A stretch of 36,859 nt of DNA, taken from the NCBI GenBank assembly GCA_016841675.1, contig JAENYQ010000030.1, positions 1-36,859 on the forward strand, in the 5' to 3' direction. The position numbers and the translations under genes are program-made. The notes below the pieces were generated by a model. It made no database searches. It was not told the DNA's origin and saw only the letters and a program-made list of their open reading frames with translations. The DNA comes from Desulfotomaculum sp. (GTDB taxonomy: Bacteria; Bacillota; Desulfotomaculia; Desulfotomaculales; Desulfallaceae). Below, piece after piece: positions 1-7,438 of this stretch; positions within the stretch are counted from its first letter, which is position 1, and each line of letters opens with the position of its first letter.

Positions 1-82
1 GGGCTTTAAGATTCTTCGCTGCGCTCAGAATGACAGGCTTAATGACAAGGTTTTTTACTTCGTTGTATTCATAGCAATGACA
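1..82. repeat. Composite intergenic repeat, copy A (partial)
   Basis: Contains the core ATTCTTCGCTGCGCTCAGAA followed by TGACAGGCTTAATGACAAGG and ends in TATTCATAGCAATGACA. It is almost exactly the reverse complement of 13526-13607, with one difference seen in 82 positions. The core is itself palindrome-prone because TTCGCTGCG pairs with CGCAGCGAA in the opposite-orientation copies. It lies downstream of the minus-strand gene at 134-475. The copy may continue to the left of the window. Confidence 0.85.
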
Positions 83-133
83 ATCCAAAATACCCTGAAT
101 TACCCCCACCAAGAATTTTTCAGGGGATATTGG

Positions 134-475
134 TTAATCCTGAATTATTTGGGCCGCTCCCGACTGTTCCATAATAGTTCTCACCCGGTCGGTCTCGTGC
201 TTGGGAGTTTTTACGGCCACCACAAAGCCACTCTTACCCTGGGGATTAAAACCTTTAATTCCATCAACATAAGCGCCGGCTTCCCATAATCCATCCCGCT
301 CGGTTTTAATGAACGCCACTTCATTAGCTATTTCATCAGGGTCGTCATGGCGCTGTCTTTCCGCGTCCGCCAAGTCGGATATAATCAGGTCCTGGCGGTC
401 AAAACCGGCATTGCGCAGCGAATCCACCAAGAATCCTACTTGGTCCTGGTCAGGCATCCACGCCACTATTCGCAT
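134..475 (-). CDS. Small hypothetical protein downstream of Dps
   Basis: This encodes 113 residues beginning MRIVAWMPDQDQVGFLVDSL. No signal peptide, membrane segment or catalytic motif is visible. The alternating pattern (short beta strand, helix, then a central charged stretch, then FVVAVKTPKHETDRV) would fit a small ferredoxin-like alpha/beta fold, as in general-stress proteins of the YflT/17M type, but I cannot assign it to a family. A GGGGGTGAG ribosome binding site lies just upstream of the ATG. The gene starts 23 bp after the Dps-like gene stops on the same strand, so the two are probably co-transcribed and this may be a stress-related partner. Function is unknown. Confidence 0.7.
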   Translation of the reverse strand: MRIVAWMPDQDQVGFLVDSLRNAGFDRQDLIISDLADAERQRHDDPDEIANEVAFIKTERDGLWEAGAYVDGIKGFNPQGKSGFVVAVKTPKHETDRVRTIMEQSGAAQIIQD

Positions 476-498
476 TCACTCACCCCCGGGAGTTTTCG

Positions 499-1242
499 TT
501 ACTGTAGTTTGCTGTCCGGCCTAAGCTGACGATTGCCGGCCAGGTTATCTTGGGCATTCAAAAGGTGCTGCATGCCGCGCACCAGGGTATCGTCCTCCAG
601 CACACTGTACAGGTGATAACCCAGGTCTTCGCGATCTTTAAGTACCTCTTCCAAAACTTCCACGGTACCGAAATCTTGCAACTGATGGGCCCGGGCAATG
701 GTCTGGCGCAGCATCTCCTGAATCTTAAGCTCATGCTCCAGGTCGTTGCGGATAAAATCACGCATGGTGTAACGACCCTCAACTTCATGTTTAATGTAAG
801 ATAATTCATGCTGCGTTACCGGGTGCGCCGTGGGTACAACCCCCAACCGGGCCACCCGCTCACCCACCGAGTCGATATTCTTTTGGGTCTTATCAATATG
901 CTCATCCAACAGATGATGCAGGCTTAAAAACGATTCCGCACCTTCGGTCATCCAGTGGTGCTTGTTATACTGGTGCAGAGCCACGGTGAGGGCGCACTGG
1001 TGGTCGTCCAGCATCAGGCCCATTTCCAAACGCACTTCGGGGGAGAGGCCAATGCCCGCTCCGGCGCTTTTGGCGGTACGCGGCTGTTGCCGGGTAATCA
1101 TAGTGTGGTTGGTAGAGTGACCGGGCATGTTGGGATCAAAACCCGATTTGTCCAGGTTGAATTTGCCTTCGAAGTTACTAATATTGGCCATCACTTGGGC
1201 CACGTCACCCGGAACGGCTGTTTGCATTTGCATATTATCCAC
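499..1242 (-). CDS. Dps/ferritin-like DNA-protection protein
   Basis: This is a 247-residue ferritin-like protein. The Dps ferroxidase pattern can be read as H96-W97, H109, D124 and E128. The spacing matches Dps except for one extra residue between the first two histidines, and GERVARLG follows as in Dps. Dps proteins form 12-mers that oxidise and store iron and protect DNA from peroxide. The protein is longer than the usual 150-180 residues: it has about 70 extra N-terminal residues, rich in Gly, Asn and Met, that look disordered. The GTG start at 1242 is preceded by AGGAGG with 8-bp spacing. It is the first gene of a likely two-gene operon with 134-475. Confidence 0.8.
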   Translation of the reverse strand: MDNMQMQTAVPGDVAQVMANISNFEGKFNLDKSGFDPNMPGHSTNHTMITRQQPRTAKSAGAGIGLSPEVRLEMGLMLDDHQCALTVALHQYNKHHWMTEGAESFLSLHHLLDEHIDKTQKNIDSVGERVARLGVVPTAHPVTQHELSYIKHEVEGRYTMRDFIRNDLEHELKIQEMLRQTIARAHQLQDFGTVEVLEEVLKDREDLGYHLYSVLEDDTLVRGMQHLLNAQDNLAGNRQLRPDSKLQ

Positions 1243-1333
1243 TACAAAACCCTCCTTTACATTTTTTGTTATAGTAACCGCTCGGGCAGTTTGTTATTCC
1301 CAGCGTTAAATCTTTGGTCGGCTACTTAAATAA

Positions 1334-1505
1334 TTAGATTCTTCGCTACGCTCAGAATTACCACGCGTACCCGCACCACGATAAACTAATACAATCTACC
1401 TTCGTCAAGATTAAGCTTGTCATCCTGAGCGTAGCGAAGGATCTAGTCTTTAAGATTCTTCGCTGCGCTCAGAATGACAGATTCGTTGTATTCATAGCAA
1501 TGACA
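1334..1505. repeat. Composite intergenic repeat, copy B
   Basis: Order of blocks: AGATTCTTCGCTACGCTCAG, AATTACCACGCG, CCGCACCACGATAAACTAAT, then TTAAGCTTGTCATCCTGAGC, a second ATTCTTCGCTGCGCTCAG core, and TATTCATAGCAATGACA. The same block order occurs at 5749-5965, and in reverse orientation at 25959-26194. It separates the Dps operon (minus) from the spore operon (plus). Confidence 0.85.
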
Positions 1506-1543
1506 ACGAGTGGACAAGGTCGTCCGCCCCTACAATGGAAAAC

Positions 1544-1598
1544 AAAAAGGGGACAGGCATTTTTTTAAAAACCGAAAAAAGCAGCCTGTCCCCTTTTT
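1544..1598. repeat. Perfect 15-bp inverted repeat (GGGGACAGGC type)
   Basis: The left arm AAAAAGGGGACAGGC (1544-1558) and right arm GCCTGTCCCCTTTTT (1584-1598) are exact complements around a 25-base A/T-rich loop. Arms of this sequence are common dispersed elements in Firmicute genomes and are often linked to Y1/REP-associated transposases (established knowledge). No transposase gene is present here. A terminator role is also possible because of the T-tract. Confidence 0.75.
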
Positions 1599-1730
1599 GG
1601 CGCAGAATGACCAGTAACGACTTTGATGGTTTGGATCAATTAACACTTCCAAAATTAACCGGATTTAAAAACTTGTTTAAAGGTTATTGCTAGACAAAGT
1701 GTAAATAATTTATCTTACAGGGGGTAAACA

Positions 1731-1937
1731 ATGACGGTTGCAGCACAAGTAAAACAAACTTTAGCCGGACTCAAAAGCGCTCAGGCCAGTTTCGAAACTT
1801 TTGCCTTACAAACTCAGAATCAGCAAGCCAAACAGCTATACACCAGCGCCGCCGAACAAACCAAGACTATTGTGCAGAGCATTGAACCACGGATTGGCGA
1901 AATAGAAAAGGAAGAGCCACAGTACAAAGGGTTTTAG
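1731..1937 (+). CDS. DUF1657 spore-associated small protein (first copy)
   Basis: This 68-residue helical protein has the DUF1657 pattern: VKQTLAGLKSAQ, then ALQTQNQQAKQLY, then IEPRIGEIEKEEPQYKGF. It is homologous to the protein at 2020-2226 and to the C-terminal tail of the DUF421 protein at 2397-3272. DUF1657 genes typically sit in spoVA-type operons of spore formers, and their biochemical role is unknown. A CAGGGGGT ribosome binding site lies before the ATG. A strong hairpin terminator follows immediately (1938-1967), so this copy may be expressed separately from, or more strongly than, the rest of the operon. Confidence 0.9.
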   Translation: MTVAAQVKQTLAGLKSAQASFETFALQTQNQQAKQLYTSAAEQTKTIVQSIEPRIGEIEKEEPQYKGF

Positions 1938-1967
1938 AAAAACCGGGTCGGTTGACCCGGTTTTTTT
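1938..1967 (+). terminator. Intrinsic terminator between the two DUF1657 genes
   Basis: The arm AAAAACCGGGTC (1938-1949), a GGTT loop and the arm GACCCGG run into seven Ts. It begins directly after the stop codon of the first DUF1657 gene. Confidence 0.85.
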
Positions 1968-1968
1968 G

Positions 1969-1998
1969 TGTATATTAAAAACCGTTTGATACAAAATA
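1969..1998 (+). promoter_or_regulatory. Possible sigma-G-like forespore promoter
   Basis: TGTATA (1969-1974) is followed after 17 bp by CAAAATA (1992-1998). This matches the Bacillus sigma-G pattern (GHATR, then CATWMTA) with one mismatch in the -10. It lies between the terminator and the second DUF1657 gene, where a forespore promoter for the spoVA cluster would be expected. The weakness is that the predicted start near 2005 falls at the edge of the ribosome binding site (2005-2011), leaving almost no leader. Confidence 0.3.
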
Positions 1999-2019
1999 TT
2001 TGCGAAGGAGGCCACCATC

Positions 2020-2226
2020 ATGACTATCGGAAGTCAAGTTAAACAAACCATTGCCAGCTTAAAAGGAGCCAGATCTACATTGGAGTCATTTGCCATCATT
2101 GAAACAAATGACGAGGCCATCAAAATAATGAGGCGCAATGCCTCGGGCATTGGAAATATTATTAATGACATGGAAAAAAGGCTAAGTGAACTCGAATTTG
2201 AAGAACCACAATATAAGGGGTTTTAA
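2020..2226 (+). CDS. DUF1657 spore-associated small protein (second copy)
   Basis: This 68-residue paralogue of the 1731 gene is the same length and has the same ending (EEPQYKGF). Its middle has diverged (IETNDEAIKIMRRNASGIGN), losing the NQxAKxLY motif found in the first copy and in the 2Duf tail. A strong AAGGAGG site (2005-2011) precedes the ATG. It lies 170 bp upstream of the DUF421-DUF1657 gene and is probably the first gene of the spoVA-type transcript. Role unknown. Confidence 0.88.
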   Translation: MTIGSQVKQTIASLKGARSTLESFAIIETNDEAIKIMRRNASGIGNIINDMEKRLSELEFEEPQYKGF

Positions 2227-2396
2227 GGAAAGAGGAATAAGGAAGGGAACACACCTCTGCTTAAGGGTCAGTGCTTTGGGGTCGAGGAATGCCCCCAACT
2301 TAACGGGAAAGGGGACAAACCTCAGATTTCAGGTATTTCTTTGCGTTCAAGGATTTGCCCAGCTTACAAATATCCTTAATTAAAGGAGCAATTACG

Positions 2397-3272
2397 GTGC
2401 CTGAATGGTTAAATATACTCTTTCGTTCCGCCGGTCTCTTCGCTGCTACACTATTCCTGGTCCGCCTGATTGGCAAAAGACTAACTTCGCGGTTAACTTT
2501 TTTTGATTTGGTGACAGGGATAGCAATTGGCGTAATTGTCGCCGCCATTTCTTTAAATCTGGTGGGCAATATAATCCACGGGCTCATTGCCCTGGCGGTA
2601 TGGACGGTGCTGCCGGCCTTAATCTATGTCTTGTCCATTAAATACAAAACGGTCAGAGATATCGTCCAGGGGTCTGAAACTATTCTAATTAACCATGGCA
2701 AAGTTCTGGAAGACAAGCTGATGGAGGCCCGGTATACACCGGAAGACCTGCTGAGCCAACTAAGAAGAAAAAATGTATTTAATTTTGCCGACGTTGAATT
2801 TGCCGTCCTGGAGCCCGCCGGTGACCTGAGCGTGCTTTTAAAAAAAGACAAACAACCGCTGACACCAAAAACAGCCGGCCTAAACGTAGGCCTGGAAAGT
2901 GTACCGCAAACTGTGATGCTGGACGGGATCATCATGGACGAGCCTTTAACCGCCATGGGCCTGAACAGGAACTGGCTGCACACCGAGCTGGAAAAGGTGG
3001 GCGTGGCTCCCGAAAACGTTTTTATTGCCCAGGTTGACTCGATAGGACAACTTTACCTGGATCTATTTGATGATGTGGTCAGAGTCCCTAAACCAAAAGC
3101 CAAGGAACTTCTATATTCAACCTTAAAAAAATGCCAGGCCGATTGTGAGTTATACGCCCTGGGCACAAAAAACCAGCCGGCCAAAGAAATGTACGGTAAG
3201 TCTGCAGCAACACTGACAGCAACAATCAGCGAGCTTGAACCCTGGCTAGTTCCCTCTGGTAAACCATTTTAG
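2397..3272 (+). CDS. DUF421-DUF1657 fusion membrane protein (2Duf type)
   Basis: The GTG start at 2397 is chosen because AAAGGAG (2382-2388) sits 8 bp upstream; an ATG at 2355 lacks such a site. The product is 291 residues. Residues 1-80 hold about three membrane helices, including RSAGLFAATLFLVRLIGKR and a Val/Ile-rich hairpin. Residues 85-230 form the cytoplasmic YetF/DUF421 domain. Residues 243-291 are a DUF1657-like tail with ALGTKNQPAKEMY, matching ALQTQNQQAKQLY of the free protein at 1731. In Bacillus the equivalent '2Duf' protein of the spoVA2mob operon raises spore resistance by altering the inner membrane (established knowledge). Its position ahead of spoVAC-AD-AE supports the same role here. 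Confidence 0.88.
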   Translation: MPEWLNILFRSAGLFAATLFLVRLIGKRLTSRLTFFDLVTGIAIGVIVAAISLNLVGNIIHGLIALAVWTVLPALIYVLSIKYKTVRDIVQGSETILINHGKVLEDKLMEARYTPEDLLSQLRRKNVFNFADVEFAVLEPAGDLSVLLKKDKQPLTPKTAGLNVGLESVPQTVMLDGIIMDEPLTAMGLNRNWLHTELEKVGVAPENVFIAQVDSIGQLYLDLFDDVVRVPKPKAKELLYSTLKKCQADCELYALGTKNQPAKEMYGKSAATLTATISELEPWLVPSGKPF

Positions 3273-3363
3273 GAGGGGTTTGCTGTTATCGGAAGGATGC
3301 TTAGGAGCAATACCCCTTACCAAGACTATTTTAGGAGTGCTAATAAAATAGGGGCGTGATGCA

Positions 3364-3843
3364 TTGTCCAACAAAAAAAAGAAAAAACTAACTCCGGTAC
3401 AGCAGGAGTATCAAAGTTTTTCCCAGGCCAGAGAACCAAAACGCCCGGTGCTGTTCAATTGCCTAAAAGCATTTCTGGTTGGCGGCCTTATTTGTATGAT
3501 CGGGCAGGGCGTATCCGAAATATTTTTGTGGAATTTCGATTTCACAGAAAAGACCGTAGGCAACCCCACCGTGGCAATAATGATCCTGCTTTCCGTAATT
3601 CTGACCTCGGTAGGTATTTATGATCATATTGCTCAGTGGGCTGGCGCCGGCACCGCCGTGCCGGTAACAGGATTTGCCAATTCAATGGCCTCGGCCGCCA
3701 TCGAACACCGCAGTGAAGGGTTTGTGCTGGGTGTAGGGGGCAAGATGTTCAAACTGGCCGGTTCCGTGATTGTGTTCGGCGTATTTTCAGCATTTGTGGT
3801 GGCCCTGGTAAAAACAGTGCTAGCCAAACTGGGGGGGGCGTAG
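3364..3843 (+). CDS. spoVAC: Stage V sporulation protein AC
   Basis: This 159-residue membrane protein begins with a basic stretch (SNKKKKKLTPVQQEYQSF) and has helices such as AFLVGGLICMIGQGVSEIF and the conserved AGAGTAVPVTGFANSMASAA. It belongs to the SpoVAC/SpoVAEb family. SpoVA proteins form the channel that moves Ca-dipicolinic acid into the forespore and out during germination, and SpoVAC is a mechanosensitive component in Bacillus. The start is TTG at 3364; only a weak GGGGCGTGA site is visible, and the 91-bp spacer after 2Duf could hold its own control. spoVAD follows 5 bp downstream. Confidence 0.95.
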   Translation: MSNKKKKKLTPVQQEYQSFSQAREPKRPVLFNCLKAFLVGGLICMIGQGVSEIFLWNFDFTEKTVGNPTVAIMILLSVILTSVGIYDHIAQWAGAGTAVPVTGFANSMASAAIEHRSEGFVLGVGGKMFKLAGSVIVFGVFSAFVVALVKTVLAKLGGA

Positions 3844-3848
3844 TCAGT

Positions 3849-4859
3849 ATGCTGCACGGCCACCAAACATGGCTCTTCAAAAACAAGCCGGTGATTATCT
3901 CCACTGCCACAGTAGGCGGTCCCTATGAAGCAGAAGGACCGCTGGCCAATGACTTTGACATCCTGCACGGTGATTTGTGGCTGGGCCAGGACAGTTTTGA
4001 AAAAGCGGAAACCAAGATGCTGGAGGAAGCCTGCGAAATTGCCATCCGTAAGGCCGGGCTGCAAAAACAGGACATCCAGTTTTTCCTTAGCGGAGACTTA
4101 CTGAACCAGATTATTTCAAGCAGTTTTGCCGCCAGGACACTGGCCGTCCCATTTCTGGGTCTGTACGGGGCCTGCTCCAGTTCCATGGAAAGCCTGGCCC
4201 TGGGTTCGTTAATAGTGGACAGCGGGGGCGGCAATAATATTATCTGCGGTACCGCCAGCCACAATGCCGCGGTGGAAAAACAATACCGCTATCCCACTGA
4301 ATACGGGGCCCAAAAACCCCCCACGGCCCAATGGACCGTAACCGGCGCCGGCGTGGCCCTGCTCAGTTCTGAAGGAAAAGGTCCCCGGGTTACATCGGCC
4401 ACCATCGGCCGCATCCTGGACATGGGCATAACCGACCCATACAACATGGGCAGCGCTATGGCGCCGGCCGCCGTAGACACTATCACCGCCCACATCAGGG
4501 ATCTGCGCATTTCATTAGATGAATACGACCTCATCGCCACCGGGGACCTGGGTCGCGTAGGGCACCAAATTGCCTCCGACCTGCTGAAAAAACACGGCAT
4601 AGACTTTCCCCAAGACAGGTTTACCGACTGCGGGATTTTAATTTACAGTGCCGACCAGCCTATGGTGCTGGCCGGGGGAAGCGGATGCGGGTGCTCGGCC
4701 ACCGTTACTTTCGGTCATATTATGAAGCGGATGAAGCAGGGCGAACTGGGGAAAGTACTGATCATCGCTACCGGTGCGCTGTTATCACCGCTATCGTACC
4801 AGCAGAATGAAAGTATCCCTTGTATTGCACACGCCGTTTCAATCGAACACGTCCACTAA
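3849..4859 (+). CDS. spoVAD: Stage V sporulation protein AD
   Basis: This is a 336-residue thiolase-fold protein. Recognisable segments are [20 protein letters not shown] near the N-terminus, [17 protein letters not shown] in the nucleophile-elbow position, and [16 protein letters not shown] near the C-terminus. SpoVAD is the soluble, membrane-associated subunit that binds dipicolinic acid; it is a thiolase homologue thought to be catalytically inactive. The ATG is five bases after the spoVAC stop. Its ribosome binding site lies in the G-run at the end of spoVAC, so the two are translationally linked. The stop codon overlaps the AAAGGAG site of spoVAE. Confidence 0.96.
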   Translation: MLHGHQTWLFKNKPVIISTATVGGPYEAEGPLANDFDILHGDLWLGQDSFEKAETKMLEEACEIAIRKAGLQKQDIQFFLSGDLLNQIISSSFAARTLAVPFLGLYGACSSSMESLALGSLIVDSGGGNNIICGTASHNAAVEKQYRYPTEYGAQKPPTAQWTVTGAGVALLSSEGKGPRVTSATIGRILDMGITDPYNMGSAMAPAAVDTITAHIRDLRISLDEYDLIATGDLGRVGHQIASDLLKKHGIDFPQDRFTDCGILIYSADQPMVLAGGSGCGCSATVTFGHIMKRMKQGELGKVLIIATGALLSPLSYQQNESIPCIAHAVSIEHVH

Positions 4860-4872
4860 AGGAGCGGTTCAC

Positions 4873-5226
4873 TTGGAAGTATATTTCTGGGCTTTTGTAG
4901 TTGGCGGACTAATCTGTGTGGTCGGGCAGTTACTTCTTGACGTGGGCAAATTTACTCCGGCCCATACCATAAGCATCCTTGTGGTTGTGGGTGCTGTCCT
5001 GGCCGGCTTCGGGCTTTATGAGCCGCTAATTGATTTTGCCGGGGCGGGTGCCACCGTACCGATAACCAGTTTTGGCAACTCCTTGGTGCATGGAGCACTG
5101 GGTGAGGCGGAAAAAACCGGCATGGTGGGCATACTGACCGGTATATTTGAAGTAACCAGTGCCGGTATATCCGCAGCGATCATTTTTGCTTTCATGGCGG
5201 CACTGTTTTTTAAACCTAAAGGATAA
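4873..5226 (+). CDS. spoVAE: Stage V sporulation protein AE (AEb type)
   Basis: Start assigned to TTG at 4873. The site AAAGGAG (4858-4864) overlaps the spoVAD stop, and the 117-residue product then begins [19 protein letters not shown], as expected for the family. Upstream in-frame codons lie inside spoVAD and lack a site. It has four predicted membrane helices and the motif [20 protein letters not shown], clearly homologous to AGAGTAVPVTGFANSMASAA of SpoVAC. It is a membrane subunit of the dipicolinic acid channel. It is followed after 13 bp by the YhcN/YlaJ-type lipoprotein. Confidence 0.93.
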   Translation: MEVYFWAFVVGGLICVVGQLLLDVGKFTPAHTISILVVVGAVLAGFGLYEPLIDFAGAGATVPITSFGNSLVHGALGEAEKTGMVGILTGIFEVTSAGISAAIIFAFMAALFFKPKG

Positions 5227-5239
5227 AAGGTGATCGCAG

Positions 5240-5698
5240 ATGAAATTGATTACCGGGTTAACCGTTTGCTTGCTGCTATTTATGGCCGGGTGTACCATGC
5301 AAAATTCACCGGCCCAAAAACCTCAGACCCAAAAACTTGAGACCCAACAACAGCAAACATTAAATGAGGATGTGCTTCAAAATACCGAACTGGCCAGCCG
5401 GATTAAGGAAAGGGCCAAAACAGTGGACGCGGTAGAAGATAGTGTAGTAGTGGTTTTGGAAAGGGAAATTTCTGTGGCCGCCAAAGTAACCGGCTTCGAC
5501 AGATTAAGGTTAAAATCCATCCGCCAAGAAGTATACCAAGAAATAACCAAAATGGCCCCTGAGTACAAAATCTACGTGACCACGGACAAAAAACTGTTTG
5601 CCGAACTTCAGAAATTAAATGGCCAAATTCAGCAGGGCAAAGATCCGGCCCAGCTTAAAACTAAATTTAAAAAAATCAATAAAAATATGCGGGGCTGA
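5240..5698 (+). CDS. YhcN/YlaJ-type sporulation lipoprotein
   Basis: This is a 152-residue lipoprotein precursor: a basic N-terminus, then LTVCLLLFMAGC with the lipobox cysteine at about residue 18. A Gln/Thr-rich linker follows, then a mature domain with TELASRIKERAKTVDAVEDS and VTTDKKLFAELQKL. This matches the YhcN/YlaJ family of spore-membrane lipoproteins, which also occur in the spoVA2mob operon. It is the last gene of the spore operon, 13 bp after spoVAE. A composite repeat follows about 50 bp downstream. Confidence 0.85.
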   Translation: MKLITGLTVCLLLFMAGCTMQNSPAQKPQTQKLETQQQQTLNEDVLQNTELASRIKERAKTVDAVEDSVVVVLEREISVAAKVTGFDRLRLKSIRQEVYQEITKMAPEYKIYVTTDKKLFAELQKLNGQIQQGKDPAQLKTKFKKINKNMRG

Positions 5699-5748
5699 AT
5701 AAAACAGCCATCTGCATAGGTTAGGGGGCTGCAAAACCATAAAAAACT

Positions 5749-5965
5749 AGATTCTTCGCTGCGCTCAGAATTACCACGCGTATCCGCACCACGATAAACT
5801 AATACAACTTACCGGTCGTTATTTATAATTGACAAAATTATTCACTCTGTTCAAATTAAGCTTGTCATCCTGAGCGCAGCGAAGGATCTGGTTTTAAGAT
5901 TCTTCGCTGCGCTCAGAATGACAGGCTTAAAAGGTTTTTCAATTCTTGTATTCATAGCAATGACA
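5749..5965. repeat. Composite intergenic repeat, copy C (full length)
   Basis: Has the same block order as 1334-1505, with the extra block CGTTATTTATAATTGACAAA that also appears (reverse complement) in 25959-26194. It ends in TATTCATAGCAATGACA. It sits between the end of the spore operon and a truncated DctP fragment. Confidence 0.87.
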
Positions 5966-5978
5966 ATCAAACATAATC

Positions 5979-6245
5979 GTGCCAGCCTTTATAGAACCGG
6001 TCGTTTTAAAGTTTGCTCATTACTTTCCTGCCACACACCCGGTAGAAACGGATATTGTTCAGCCTTGGGCAAAAGCTATTGAGGAAGCAACAGACGGTCA
6101 AGTACAAGTTAAAAGTTATCCTGGTGAAACATTGCTTAAAGCAGCTGAAACTTGTGATGGGGTTGTAAATGGTATTGCTGATGTTGGGCTTTCCTTTTTT
6201 TCACTATCAGTGGGGCCAGCCTCTTCTCCTATTCCCTGGGCTTAA
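5979..6245 (+). pseudogene. Fragment of a TRAP transporter solute-binding protein (DctP)
   Basis: The reading frame contains VVLKFAHYFPATHPVETDIV, then PWAKAIEEATDGQVQVKSYP and CDGVVNGIADVGLSFF. These are the N-terminal strand, first helix and following segment of DctP-family periplasmic binding proteins. Only about 75 of the usual 330 residues remain. The signal peptide and the last three-quarters are missing, and no ribosome binding site is present. The frame runs straight into an antisense fragment of a different gene at about 6229. No TRAP permease genes are nearby. Confidence 0.7.
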
Positions 6246-6432
6246 ACGCCGGGGAAGGGACCATCCTTTTCTTAACGTAACCGTAAAACAAGCCGCCCAG
6301 CATCAGCAGGCCGGCATACCCCACGGCCGGATAAAGCACCCGCACCAGGGTGGAAAATCCCAGTTGTCCTGCCGCAAAGGCCACCGCCCCGGTGCCAATG
6401 ACCAAGTTGCAAAATCTTCCCCTGCTATCCAT
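6229..6432 (-). pseudogene. C-terminal fragment of a membrane protein, possibly YkvI-like
   Basis: The minus-strand frame reads GTGAVAFAAGQLGFSTLVRV, then LYPAVGYAGLLMLGGLFYGY, ending in a short basic tail and stop. This is two membrane helices with the look of the C-terminal end of YkvI-type or similar permeases; the family call is tentative. There is no start signal and no upstream half, so I treat it as a remnant joined back to back with the DctP fragment. Confidence 0.45.
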
Positions 6433-6487
6433 TCAGCGAGTTTAGCTCCCATTGATTCATACACCTTATTAATTGATGGAGGTGTCG

Positions 6488-6587
6488 AAGGGAACCCAAT
6501 ACTGGTTTTCAGCGTCTAGAAATAATAAAGAATAAATGGGAGGTTCTTCCGTTGAAGAAAAAAGGGTTGGCAATTCTGTTAGTTGGA
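6488..6587 (+). repeat. Segment duplicated at 24102-24198
   Basis: AAGGGAACCC, CGTCTAGAAATA, a purine-rich stretch, then AAGGGTTGGCAATTCTGTTA and GTTGGA recur in the same order at 24102-24198. The copied part covers the leader and first dozen codons of the gene starting at 6552. The distal copy has lost the rest of the gene. Confidence 0.75.
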
Positions 6588-7397
6588 TTATTTTTAATAG
6601 TTAATTTACCAAACAGTGTTATGGCGGCTCAGCCAGTTAAAGTATTCATTAACGATGTGCAGCTCCAGTTTGATGTCCAGCCGGTTACTGAAAACGACCG
6701 GGTACTGGTGCCACTACGAGCTACATTTGAAGCCCTGGGCGCTGTAGTCGATTATGATACGACGACTGAAACTATCATCGTTACCAAAGGGCAAACCCAA
6801 ATACGTCTGCAAACATTTGCAACACAAGGTTTTCGGAACGGAGAAGCTATTCCTATTGATGTTCCGGCCAAAGTCATGCAGGGTAGAACTATGGTTCCGC
6901 TTCGGTTTGTTGCTGAAACGTTTGGTGCTGAAGTGGATTGGAATGCCACGCATCGCACCGTGCAGATAAATCCAGCAGGCGAACCTGCCTTGGAAGCGAC
7001 AGAAGCATCAAATATTGCTAATAGTATCGCATGGGAATTTATTAGAAACGATATTGCTAATTATGAATTAAACCAAGAAGTGAAGATTATCGATAACAAA
7101 GTAACCCGACTAGATTTGGTTAAGCGCTTTGATGGGCTGGCCGATACACCCCTTTATGTTTACGCACTGGAATACCGTCTGTTACCAGATGATTTAAGTA
7201 AGGTGGTTCTGGCCGGTGGTATGCAGTATGATGAAGACGGATGGCTTATGGAAACCAACAGCATGGGCAGCCCGCTGCTGGTTATAGCTCTGCAGGACGG
7301 CGAGACATCGCACATCGGCACCCTTTGGACGGGAGGAATAATGGAGGAAGGTGGGGTCTTAGAGGCATCCTTAAAAGCCCTACTGGAACGCAATTAA
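6552..7397 (+). CDS. Secreted copper-amine-oxidase-N-domain protein
   Basis: This 281-residue protein starts at TTG with GGGAGG at 6538-6543. It has a clear signal peptide (KKKGLAILLVGLFLIVNLP, then cleavage near VMAAQP). Residues 30-145 hold two repeats of the copper amine oxidase N-terminal / stalk domain pattern: VPLRATFEALGAVVDYD with ETIIVTKG, and VPLRFVAETFGAEVDWN with RTVQINPA. The remaining 130 residues form a separate extracellular domain I do not recognise. Such proteins are common exported, envelope-associated proteins in Desulfotomaculum-like and Paenibacillus-like bacteria; they are not oxidases. A strong terminator follows, so it is probably monocistronic. Confidence 0.85.
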   Translation: MKKKGLAILLVGLFLIVNLPNSVMAAQPVKVFINDVQLQFDVQPVTENDRVLVPLRATFEALGAVVDYDTTTETIIVTKGQTQIRLQTFATQGFRNGEAIPIDVPAKVMQGRTMVPLRFVAETFGAEVDWNATHRTVQINPAGEPALEATEASNIANSIAWEFIRNDIANYELNQEVKIIDNKVTRLDLVKRFDGLADTPLYVYALEYRLLPDDLSKVVLAGGMQYDEDGWLMETNSMGSPLLVIALQDGETSHIGTLWTGGIMEEGGVLEASLKALLERN

Positions 7398-7408
7398 ATA
7401 GTAGTTTA

Positions 7409-7438
7409 AATACACCGGACAATTCCGGTGTATTTTTT
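7409..7438 (+). terminator. Intrinsic terminator after the stalk-domain protein
   Basis: An 11-bp perfect stem, AATACACCGGA (7409-7419) with TCCGGTGTATT (7424-7434), has a CAAT loop and a T-tract. It lies 12 bp after the stop codon. Confidence 0.9.

Noticed and set aside
4209-4600. Long minus-strand frames within spoVAD, and similar shadows inside ubiD, tctA and the permease gene
   Set aside because: They lie opposite clearly recognised genes and show no start signals or family motifs.
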